Shown piece by piece: positions 33,652-41,103 of a stretch of 64,000 nt of DNA (the first letter of the stretch is position 1; each line of letters opens with the position of its first letter). The notes under the pieces are model-generated. The model ran no database searches and had not been told where the DNA came from. It was given only the letters and a program-made list of their open reading frames with translations. This DNA comes from Bryobacterales bacterium. Its GTDB lineage: Bacteria > Acidobacteriota > Terriglobia > Bryobacterales > Bryobacteraceae. The stretch is from the NCBI GenBank assembly GCA_016713735.1, contig JADJOP010000003.1:248001-312000 (forward strand). The letters are read 5' to 3'. A program made the position numbers and the translations under genes.

Positions 33652-36600
33652 TTAGAACCGCACCTTCGCCCCCAACTGGAAGCGCCGAGCCGCGCTGTTG
33701 ATCGACCCGCCGATGCGCCCAAACAGCGTCGACGTGTACGTCGTCGTCGGGAAACCGAACTCCGGCGTGTTGGTCAGATTGGTCACATCGGCGCGAATCT
33801 CCAAATTCACCCGCTCCGTGATCGACGTCCGCTTCAGCAGCGCCGCGTCCATCCCAAACCGCCCCGGCCCGCGGAAGAAGTTGCGCCCCGTGTTGCCGAA
33901 ATCGCCCGCCCCGGTCGGCTGGAACTTGCCGCGTTCGGCCGGGTCGAAGTACCACGGGAAGCCGCCCTCTTCACGCACAGCGCCCATGTCGCGCGTGCAG
34001 CCGTTGCAGTTTGCCGTCGATTGCACCGTGTTGCCGATCGTCGCAAAGCCCGAATAAGCCGTGAACGGACGCCCACCGTGAATCGTCGCGAAACCGGTAA
34101 TCTGCCAGCCGCCCACCAGCCGGTTCAGCCACGGCCCGGCATCGCCGCCCATCCGTTTGCCCCTGCCGAACGGCAGCTCATACACCCAGTAGCTCTGCAC
34201 CACGTGCGTGCGGTCAAAGTCCGACAGCGCGTAGTTCAGCTTGCGGTTGGCGATATCGAAAGGCGTCGAGCTGGCCGATTGCCCGTTGCCCGTCGCCGCC
34301 ACCGTGAACGCCGGATCGAAGCTGCGCGTGTCGAGCGACTTCGACAGCGTGTAGCTGACCTGCCAGGAGAGCCCGTTGGAGAAGCGCCGCTCCAGTTGCA
34401 TCTCGAGCGCGTGATACGTGGAAAAATCGTTCGAGTCGATCACGTTCATGCCGTTGGCAAACTGCGGAAACGCCTGGAAGAAGTACGGTCCGAGCCCGCT
34501 CAGCTCGGGCAGCGAACGGCCGCCCTGGTTGCGTGTGGCCAGCGCCGCCGCCACCGTGCCCACCGCCCCATTGCGCAGGTCAGTGGCAAACAGCCGCCGC
34601 ATCGCCGCCGAGCCTGTTTCGCTCGCCGTGCGCCGCGAATCTGCGCCCATGAGTTGATTGATCAGCGGGCTTTCGCCGCCTGCCGCCACGGTCCGGAATC
34701 CGTCCAGGAAGCCGTTGCGGAAGATGTCCACCTGGTTGGCGTTGTAGGCCCCGAACAGGTTGTGCGCGCGGCGCCCGATGTAGTTCACCTCGAGCACCGT
34801 GCGGCTGAACACCTCATGCTGCAGGCTCAACCCCCACTGGTGCGTCTGCGGCGTCTCAAAGTTGCGGTCCATCACCGTGATGTTGTTCAGCGAAAACGCC
34901 GGCGGCTGGGCGAAGTCGCCCGGCTTGGCCGTCGGCGGCTGCAACACCTGCAAATTGCGCAGGCGGCCGCCGGGCTGCTCGGTGCGCGCAATGGCCACGC
35001 CGGGCAGGTTCTGCAAAATGGTCGACGAAATCACGAACGTGTTCAGGCGGTCAAAGGCCATCCGGTAGTTGCCGCGCACGCTCGTCTTGCCCTTCCCAAA
35101 CGGATCCCAGGCGAAGCCCAGGCTCGGCCCCAGGTTGTTGCGGTCGTCGCGGAAGAACGCGCCCTGCTCCCAGCGCAGCGTGTTCGAAGGCGCCGCGCCG
35201 GCGGCCACGCCCAGGTTCGGACGCCGGATGCGCCCGTCGTCGTTGGTCGGGGCCAGCTTCCACTCCCAGCGCAACCCCAGGTCCAGCGTCAGGTTCTTGC
35301 GGATCTTCCAGGTGTCCTGCACAAAGAAGTCATACTCGTCATACTTCGCCGTCACGTCGTAGAGCTTGCTCACAAACGCATCGCCCTCTGCCACGAACGA
35401 TTTCGACGTCGAGCCCACGCGCCCCAGCAGGAAGTTGATCGTCGTTTCCAGGTTCGGCCGGTCGTTGGCCTGTTGGATGCCGGCCGGCAAGCCATACGCC
35501 GTGGGATCGACAACGTTGATCGTCCGCGAAAAATTCACGCTCTGCGTCGCGTTCGACCCGCCGATCGAGCCGCGCGTATCGGTGTGCCGCTGGAAGCGCA
35601 GGTTCGTGCCGAACTTGAACGAATGCGCGCCCGTGAAGTAGGCCACGTTATCGACAAACTGGTAGGTCGTCAGCCGCCGCAGGTTGCCCGTCAGATAATC
35701 CACCGGCATCTGCACCGGCGCTCCGCTAATGGCGATCTTGCTCGTGTCCGCCGTCGGTGTCACAAAGTCGAAGGCAAATTTGTTCAAGCCGAACACAAAC
35801 TCGTTGGTCCAGCGCGAACTCGGCGTGAAGCGCCAGTTGAAGGCGTAGTTCTTCGGATCGCGCTGTGTGTTCACCAGGCAGCCCGTGCCGGGAAAGGCCT
35901 CCGAACCGCCGTTGCCGCGGTCGCAGGTGGTGTCCTGCCGGCCAAATGACAGCCGCGCGTACACCGTGTTCTTGTCGTTGAAGATGTGGTCGAACTTCAG
36001 CGTCGTGTCGTACTGCTTTTCCCGCTGCAGCGCCGTGAAGCTATAGAACGCCGTGTTCAGGCCGTCGCCGCCGCGGTAATCGTTCGGCAGCGGAGCCGTA
36101 TCCACGAAGCCCTTGATCGTCGGGTCGATGCCCAGCCGCTCGGGGTCCTGCGTCGCGATGTTGTAGGTGCCGATGTTCAGCCCGCCCACCACGTTGCCGC
36201 TCGAGTCCACCGAAGAGCCCGGCGCGCCAAACGGCGTATTGCGCCCGCCAATCACATACCGGAAAATCCCCTGCCGCGCCGACTGCGTGTACACCGTGCG
36301 GTTGGTCAGCGCCGATTCGCGCGTGCGCAGGAACTGCTGGTTGTAGAAGAAAAACGTCCGGTTCTTGATCACCGGACCGCCGATCGACCAGCCAGGGATG
36401 TTCTGCACAAACTGGCTCTTGCCCACCCGGTTGAAATTGTTTTGCCACTCGTTGGCGTTCAGCCGAGGCGTGCGGTAAAACCAGAATACGTCGCCGTGAA
36501 ATTCGTTGGTGCCCGACTTGGTCACCATCGCCACCTGCCCGCCCGAGTTGCGCCCGAACTCCGCCGTGAAGTTCCCCGTCAGCACCTTGAACTCAGCCAG

Positions 36601-37239
36601 CGAATCCGGATTCGTGCGGATGGGCGCGAAGTTTGAGCCGCCCGCCGAGGTCTCGTTGGCGTCGATGCCGTCCACGGTGAAGTTCCAGGCCCGGTCGCGC
36701 GCGCCATGCACGTGCGTGCCGCCGCCCGTATTGGCGCCGGACACCACGCCCGGCTGCCGCAGCACCAGGTCCAGCGGATTGCGCCCGCGCGTGCCCACAA
36801 TCGGCAGGTCGCGAATCACATTGCCCGTGAAGACGTTGCCGAAGTTGCCCGAGGTCGAGGTCTGCACGGTCTCATAGGTGCCGGCCACCTCCACCGTCTC
36901 CGACACCTGCCCCACTTCCAGCGTGACGTTGACCGTCATCGGCTGGCCGATGTTCAGTTGATTGCCCTTGGAAGTGAACTTCTTGAAGCCCGCCGCTTCC
37001 ACGCTCACCGAGTAGGTGCCCGGCTGCAGAGCTTCAAACACATACGCCCCGGCGTCGGACGATTGGGTGGTGAAGGTCGAGTTCGTGCCTTCATTCACAA
37101 TGCGCACAGTGGCGCCGGGCACTGAAGCGCCGGAGCCATCCTGAACGGTTCCTACTGCCCTGGAGGTGGTGCCCTGCGCGAACGCGGAGGCACACAATAA
37201 AAACGACGTGACAACAACCAGAAAGCCCCTATTTGCCAT
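33652..37239 (-). CDS. Oar-like TonB-dependent outer-membrane receptor
   Basis: A 1195-residue outer-membrane protein. Signal peptide (ANRGFLVVVTSFLLCASAFA), then a carboxypeptidase-regulatory-like beta-sandwich (about residues 25-115: VGTVQDGSGASVPGATVRIV, GTYSVSVEAAGFKKF), a plug domain (VIRDLPIVGTRGRNPLDLVL, NFTVDGIDANET) and a long beta-barrel. The last residues RRFQLGAKVRF end in phenylalanine, the Bam signal. These receptors are expanded in Acidobacteriota and may take up oligosaccharides or other large substrates; the ligand is unknown. Gene order places it after the sigma/anti-sigma/DUF3106 genes. Confidence 0.9.
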   Translation of the reverse strand: MANRGFLVVVTSFLLCASAFAQGTTSRAVGTVQDGSGASVPGATVRIVNEGTNSTFTTQSSDAGAYVFEALQPGTYSVSVEAAGFKKFTSKGNQLNIGQPMTVNVTLEVGQVSETVEVAGTYETVQTSTSGNFGNVFTGNVIRDLPIVGTRGRNPLDLVLRQPGVVSGANTGGGTHVHGARDRAWNFTVDGIDANETSAGGSNFAPIRTNPDSLAEFKVLTGNFTAEFGRNSGGQVAMVTKSGTNEFHGDVFWFYRTPRLNANEWQNNFNRVGKSQFVQNIPGWSIGGPVIKNRTFFFYNQQFLRTRESALTNRTVYTQSARQGIFRYVIGGRNTPFGAPGSSVDSSGNVVGGLNIGTYNIATQDPERLGIDPTIKGFVDTAPLPNDYRGGDGLNTAFYSFTALQREKQYDTTLKFDHIFNDKNTVYARLSFGRQDTTCDRGNGGSEAFPGTGCLVNTQRDPKNYAFNWRFTPSSRWTNEFVFGLNKFAFDFVTPTADTSKIAISGAPVQMPVDYLTGNLRRLTTYQFVDNVAYFTGAHSFKFGTNLRFQRHTDTRGSIGGSNATQSVNFSRTINVVDPTAYGLPAGIQQANDRPNLETTINFLLGRVGSTSKSFVAEGDAFVSKLYDVTAKYDEYDFFVQDTWKIRKNLTLDLGLRWEWKLAPTNDDGRIRRPNLGVAAGAAPSNTLRWEQGAFFRDDRNNLGPSLGFAWDPFGKGKTSVRGNYRMAFDRLNTFVISSTILQNLPGVAIARTEQPGGRLRNLQVLQPPTAKPGDFAQPPAFSLNNITVMDRNFETPQTHQWGLSLQHEVFSRTVLEVNYIGRRAHNLFGAYNANQVDIFRNGFLDGFRTVAAGGESPLINQLMGADSRRTASETGSAAMRRLFATDLRNGAVGTVAAALATRNQGGRSLPELSGLGPYFFQAFPQFANGMNVIDSNDFSTYHALEMQLERRFSNGLSWQVSYTLSKSLDTRSFDPAFTVAATGNGQSASSTPFDIANRKLNYALSDFDRTHVVQSYWVYELPFGRGKRMGGDAGPWLNRLVGGWQITGFATIHGGRPFTAYSGFATIGNTVQSTANCNGCTRDMGAVREEGGFPWYFDPAERGKFQPTGAGDFGNTGRNFFRGPGRFGMDAALLKRTSITERVNLEIRADVTNLTNTPEFGFPTTTYTSTLFGRIGGSINSAARRFQLGAKVRF

Positions 37240-37297
37240 CCAGACATCGTAGCAAACAGCACGAAATCAGGCAGCACGCCCAGGTGGTGAATTTCGG

Positions 37298-37834
37298 CTA
37301 ATCTTCCGGTTCCAACACCGAGCTCAGGTCGTTCAGCATCTGTCGCTCCTCGTCACTGAACCGTTCCTTGAGTTCGAGGCTGCTCAGCCGTTCGCGCCGC
37401 GCCTCGTCGTCCAACCCGCGCAATTCCTGAAGTTCACCCGCCATCAGCCGCCGCCGCCCGGCCGGCATCTCGGCCAGCTTGCGCCGCATCTCGCGCACAG
37501 CCTTTTGCCGCTCCGGAGGCAGTTGCCGGAAGTTGTCCAACTGCCGCGCCAACCGTTGCCGCTCGGTCGGTTCAAGCGACCGGTACTCCTCCAGCCGCCG
37601 CTGAAACAGCTCCCGCCTCTCCGGAGGCAGGGCCTTGAGGGCCCGCCGCCGCTGCTGCGGCGTCATCCGCTGGAATCTCTCCAGTTGCTTCTGAAACTGC
37701 GTCACCTCGCGCGCCGACGGCCCCTTGCGCGGTGCAATCAGCCCGCCCTTGGGCCGGAACTGCGCCGCCGCCGGAGCCGTGAGCATCGTCGCCCACGCGG
37801 CTGCCATTATTACGGACGTGGCAATCCAGCGCAT
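37298..37834 (-). CDS. DUF3106-like helical periplasmic protein
   Basis: A 178-residue protein with a signal peptide (ATSVIMAAAWATMLTAPAAA) and a charged helical repeat region where R-x-x-L/P patterns recur (MTPQQRRRALKALPPERREL, LEPTERQRLARQLDNFRQLP). This matches the DUF3106 type often seen downstream of ECF sigma/anti-sigma genes. The role is unknown; it may be a periplasmic chaperone-like or Cpx-type inhibitor relative. It lies 34 bases after the anti-sigma gene. Confidence 0.72.
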   Translation of the reverse strand: MRWIATSVIMAAAWATMLTAPAAAQFRPKGGLIAPRKGPSAREVTQFQKQLERFQRMTPQQRRRALKALPPERRELFQRRLEEYRSLEPTERQRLARQLDNFRQLPPERQKAVREMRRKLAEMPAGRRRLMAGELQELRGLDDEARRERLSSLELKERFSDEERQMLNDLSSVLEPED

Positions 37835-37868
37835 ACTCCCTCTTTACCCTCCCCCACCCTCTCGCGGG

Positions 37869-38411
37869 CTAGAGGCTCTTCTCGCCAGAAGCATCCAGCT
37901 TCAGTTCCTCATTCAATTCCCGCAGCAGGTTCAGGTCGTCCAGCGAACGGTCCACCTGCTCCACATCCACGCGGTCAAACATCACCGCCTGCTTGTTCTC
38001 CAATTCCACCGGCTGCGGCGTCTGGAACAGGAACACCCCGATCATCAGCAAACACGTCGCCGCCACCGGCACCGCCGGACGCAACGGGAACGGGAAGGCC
38101 CGCTCCAACATACGCTTCCACCACGGCTGCGCCTGTCCGGCATCAATGGCCGCATACAGCCGCCGGTTGAAATCCTGCGACACCGTCTCCGGCTCCCACG
38201 CATCCAACGCCGACCACACCGCCTTCTGCCCTTCCAACACCTCGCGGCACGACGCACACCCGGCCGCATGCGCCTCCAGGCGCACCGTCTCCTCGGGCGT
38301 CATCGTCCCTTCCATCCACGCCAGAAACAGCTCCGCCTGCTCGCCCTCCTGCAAAGGACACCGGTAGGGCGCGTCGCCGGTCGAGCCTGCCTGCGGTTCG
38401 TAACTTCTCAT
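37869..38411 (-). CDS. Anti-sigma factor with zinc-finger domain
   Basis: A 180-residue protein from ATG 38411. Residues about 25-60 carry the anti-sigma zinc motif with H-x3-C-x2-C in EAHAAGCASC. A single hydrophobic segment at about residue 125-145 (PAVPVAATCLLMIGVFLF) crosses the membrane, and a short acidic periplasmic tail follows. Such proteins hold an ECF sigma factor at the membrane. The sigma gene is immediately upstream on the same strand, 28 bases away. Confidence 0.85.
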   Translation of the reverse strand: MRSYEPQAGSTGDAPYRCPLQEGEQAELFLAWMEGTMTPEETVRLEAHAAGCASCREVLEGQKAVWSALDAWEPETVSQDFNRRLYAAIDAGQAQPWWKRMLERAFPFPLRPAVPVAATCLLMIGVFLFQTPQPVELENKQAVMFDRVDVEQVDRSLDDLNLLRELNEELKLDASGEKSL

Positions 38412-38439
38412 CGCACCCTCCTTTCCCTTCAGACGCCCT

Positions 38440-39162
38440 CTATGCGAAATGCGACAGCCGCCCCCGCAACGTCTCATACGCGCGAAACAGCAGCGACTTC
38501 ACCGCCGATTCGGAACACTCCAAAACCTTGGCGATCTGCGCATATTCTAACTCTTCATATTTGTGCATGAGAACCGCCGCCCGCTGCTTGGCCGGCAGAC
38601 TCTCAATCGCCTGGCGAATCTCCGCCATCCGCGACTCCCGAACCATCCGCTGCTCCACGCTCGGCAAACGGTCCGCCACCTGCCTCACCGCCCCGTCCAA
38701 CACCTGTTCGTCCAAACTGTCCTGATTGCGCGTGTTGCGGTTGTCGCGAATCCAGTTCAGCGCCAGGTGGGTGGCGATCCTGAACAGCCATGTGGTGAAC
38801 TTCGCCGTCGGCTCGTAGGTCTCCCGCGAGCGGTATACCCTCAGGAATACCTCTTGCGCCAGCTCCTCGGCCACCGCCTGATTCTGCACCATACGGTAGA
38901 GAAAGTGGATCACCGGCGTCCGGTGCTTCTCCAGCAACAGCGAAAAACTGGCCTGATCCCCAGCCCTAACGCGCAGCATTAACTCGCTGTCGAATTCAAG
39001 CGTTGCCACGGCCGCCATGTCAGTGGGAACACCGGGCTCGTCGGAATGTTGCGGCGTGTCGGAAAAAGCGGCAGCGGGGACGGACGCCGCGGGGACAGTT
39101 GGTACGGGAACGGTGTGCCGCACCCCCAACTCTTCCGGTCCTCGCGTGTTCCCCATCATCAC
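38440..39162 (-). CDS. ECF sigma-70 family RNA polymerase sigma factor
   Basis: A 240-residue protein. After about 55 Pro/Val/Thr-rich residues comes sigma region 2 (LLLEKHRTPVIHFLYRMV, VAEELAQEVFLRVYRSRETY with WLFRIATHLALNWIRDN) and region 4 (IESLPAKQRAAVLMHKYEEL with ECSESAVKSLLFRAYETLR). Its partner anti-sigma is the next gene. The unusual leading residues could be an alternative upstream start; an internal ATG such as the one before AAVATLEFDSEL would give a more typical 190-residue protein. Confidence 0.9.
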   Translation of the reverse strand: MMMGNTRGPEELGVRHTVPVPTVPAASVPAAAFSDTPQHSDEPGVPTDMAAVATLEFDSELMLRVRAGDQASFSLLLEKHRTPVIHFLYRMVQNQAVAEELAQEVFLRVYRSRETYEPTAKFTTWLFRIATHLALNWIRDNRNTRNQDSLDEQVLDGAVRQVADRLPSVEQRMVRESRMAEIRQAIESLPAKQRAAVLMHKYEELEYAQIAKVLECSESAVKSLLFRAYETLRGRLSHFA

Positions 39163-39204
39163 CCGGTCCTCGCCCCCCTTGGACGCACCCCGAGCCCGCT
39201 TGGA

Positions 39205-39750
39205 TTACAACGCAACCGTATGAAGCTTCGTATAGATGCTCCCGCCAGCCCCCTGCCTGCTCTCATATAAGTGGAATTCCGACGCCACGAAGCTCCCGGC
39301 CTCCACCAGCGGCAGTTGCGCCACGGCCCGCCGCAACGGAGCAAGGTCGGAGCCCGCCTCCACCCGCGCCAGCGTCAAATGCGGCGTGTACTTCCGCGCC
39401 TCGCGCGCAATCCCCAGCGGCTCCAGCGCCGCTTCTGTCCCTGCGGCCAGCCCGCGCAACGCCTCGCCGCCCTCCACCGCCACCCAGAAAATGCGCGGGG
39501 AATGGGGATTCGGAAACCACCCCAAACCCTTCAAAGTAATCGGGATCACCCCTCCGCGCGGCAGCGCCCCCAGCGCCCCCTGCAACTCCGGCAATCGCTC
39601 TTCCGGCCATTCCCCGATAAACTTGGTGGTGATGTGCAGGTTCTCCACCCGCGACCACCGGATGTGCGCATGAGGCTTCAGCCGGGCAATCAAATCAGTA
39701 AGTTGGCCCGCAACCCCGGCGGGCAGCTCGATCCCCGTGAACAGTCGCAT
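39205..39750 (-). CDS. thpR: RNA 2',3'-cyclic phosphodiesterase (2'-5' RNA ligase family)
   Basis: A 181-residue protein from ATG 39750 (the frame is open upstream to 40293 only as a shadow of mpg). Both H-x-T-x motifs of the 2H phosphoesterase fold are present: NLHITTKF (H39) and TPHLTLAR (H125). It opens the 2',3'-cyclic phosphate ends of RNA fragments. The start MRLFTGIELPAGV is standard. It is antiparallel to mpg, whose 5' end overlaps it if the TTG start is used. Confidence 0.9.
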   Translation of the reverse strand: MRLFTGIELPAGVAGQLTDLIARLKPHAHIRWSRVENLHITTKFIGEWPEERLPELQGALGALPRGGVIPITLKGLGWFPNPHSPRIFWVAVEGGEALRGLAAGTEAALEPLGIAREARKYTPHLTLARVEAGSDLAPLRRAVAQLPLVEAGSFVASEFHLYESRQGAGGSIYTKLHTVAL

Positions 39751-40320
39751 CAGGTTCCCGCCTCCCAGTTTGCTCCCTCCCGCCGAGGCCCGGCAACTCC
39801 CATCCTCCCCCGCGCCTTCTATTCCCGCCCCGCCGTCGAGGTCGCCCCCGACCTCCTCGGCTGCATCCTCGTCCACGGCCCCCGCGCCGCCCGCATCGTC
39901 GAAGCCGAAGCCTACCCTGGCCTCTCCGACCCCGCCTCCCATGCCTACCGCGGCCTCACCCCCCGCACCCGCGTCCTCTTCGGCCCCCCCGGCCACGCCT
40001 ACGTCTACCTCATCTACGGCATGCACGAGTGCCTCAACTTCGTCACCCAGCCCGACGGCGAACCCGGCTGCGTCCTCATCCGCGCCCTCGAACCCCTCCG
40101 CGGCGTCAAACTCCCCACCAACGGCCCCGGCCGCCTCACCCGCGCCATGGCCATCACCCGCGACCACTACGGCGCCGACCTCACCCGCGGCCGCCTCCGT
40201 GTCCACCACGGCGAGCGCGCCGAACCCGTCGCCGCCGGCCCCCGCATCGGCATCGGCCTCTACCCCGACCTCCCCCTGCGCTTCTGGCTCCAAGGGAATC
40301 CATTCGTCAGCCGGGGCTAA
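39703..40320 (+). CDS. mpg: DNA-3-methyladenine glycosylase (AAG/MPG family); start unresolved
   Basis: The conserved protein runs from PILPRAFYSRPAVEVAPDLL through ARIVEAEAYPGLSDPASHAY (catalytic Glu region), VYLIYGMHECLNFVT and GPGRLTRAMAITRDHYGADL to the stop at 40318-40320. This excises alkylated bases. There is no in-frame ATG near the N-terminus; the only candidate is TTG 39703, which overlaps thpR on the other strand, so a base error in the C-rich stretch near 39800 may hide the real start (for example GTG 39737 in another frame). Confidence 0.83.
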   Translation: MARNPGGQLDPREQSHQVPASQFAPSRRGPATPILPRAFYSRPAVEVAPDLLGCILVHGPRAARIVEAEAYPGLSDPASHAYRGLTPRTRVLFGPPGHAYVYLIYGMHECLNFVTQPDGEPGCVLIRALEPLRGVKLPTNGPGRLTRAMAITRDHYGADLTRGRLRVHHGERAEPVAAGPRIGIGLYPDLPLRFWLQGNPFVSRG

Positions 40321-40386
40321 GTCAGGCTTTTTCCCGATCTTCTCCCGGCTGCCGTGCGCCGATGGATCAGTCAGGATGAGATCCGC

Positions 40387-40998
40387 ATGGGAATGAATGG
40401 GAAACTGCGGCGTATTGCGCCACAGGACGTCCTCCGCTTCCGCGACGACGAGCAGTTCCGCAACCGCATGCTCGACACCGGAATCGGCCCCGTGCCCGAT
40501 CTCGCCTCCGGCCTCTCCATCCTCCCCTGGTATGTCCGCTGGCCCATGCGCTTCCTCCTGCGCAAACAGATCCGCGCCCTCAGCCAGGCCAAATCCTCAC
40601 CCGCCGCACCGGCCCCGCCCCGCGACATCCTTGACCTCCACAAGTCCTGGCACGGCCTCCACTTCCTCCTCACCCAGTCCTCCTGGGAAGGCCCCGAACC
40701 CTATCGCAGCGCCATCCTCGGCGGCGAAGAGGTCGGCGACGACCTCGGCTACGGCCCGCCCCGCCTCGTCCTGCCCGAAACCGTCGAGGAGGTGGCCCGC
40801 GCCCTCTCCGCCCTCAGCGCCGCCCAATTGATGACCCGCTTCGACCCCGCCGCCATGGACCGCGAAGAAATCTACCCCGGCGGCTTTGTGGAAGACTCCT
40901 CCTGGAAACGCGACCTCCGCCGCGACTACGAGCGCCTGCGCGACTTCTACGCCGAGACCGCCGCCCAGGGCAGCGCCGTCGTCTCCTGGATCGACTAG
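40387..40998 (+). CDS. DUF1877 (YfbM-like) protein
   Basis: A 203-residue protein starting MGMNGKLRRIAPQDVLRFRD, which matches the opening of DUF1877/YfbM proteins. Further family features are DLHKSWHGLHFLLTQSSWEG, a GGEEVGDDLGYGPP turn and REEIYPGGFVED. The second methionine would also fit. No catalytic residues are known for the family; the function is unknown. It lies 66 bases after mpg. Confidence 0.75.
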   Translation: MGMNGKLRRIAPQDVLRFRDDEQFRNRMLDTGIGPVPDLASGLSILPWYVRWPMRFLLRKQIRALSQAKSSPAAPAPPRDILDLHKSWHGLHFLLTQSSWEGPEPYRSAILGGEEVGDDLGYGPPRLVLPETVEEVARALSALSAAQLMTRFDPAAMDREEIYPGGFVEDSSWKRDLRRDYERLRDFYAETAAQGSAVVSWID

Positions 40999-41055
40999 GC
41001 CCGCGCTCACCCGCACCCCCTGCCACCCTCCTCGCCTCACGCCCCTCACCACCCC

Positions 41056-41083
41056 GCGCCCCGCGCCCCGCGCCCCGCGCCCC
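41056..41083. repeat. Heptamer tandem repeat GCGCCCC x4
   Basis: Four exact copies of GCGCCCC, preceded by CCCC, in the short gap before the glycosidase gene at 41104. It sits near the place where a promoter or RBS would be and could be a slippage-prone spacer. Confidence 0.8.
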
Positions 41084-41103
41084 ACCGAAGCTACACTGTT
41101 GAC

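Noticed and set aside
32640..33660. CRISPR array next to the Cas6-like gene
   Set aside because: No direct repeats of 25-40 bases with regular spacers were found around the gene or anywhere else in the window.
39754..40293. N-terminal extension of thpR by about 180 residues
   Set aside because: This part is the antisense of mpg and is acidic Gly/Ala-rich; MRLFTGIELP is the natural start.
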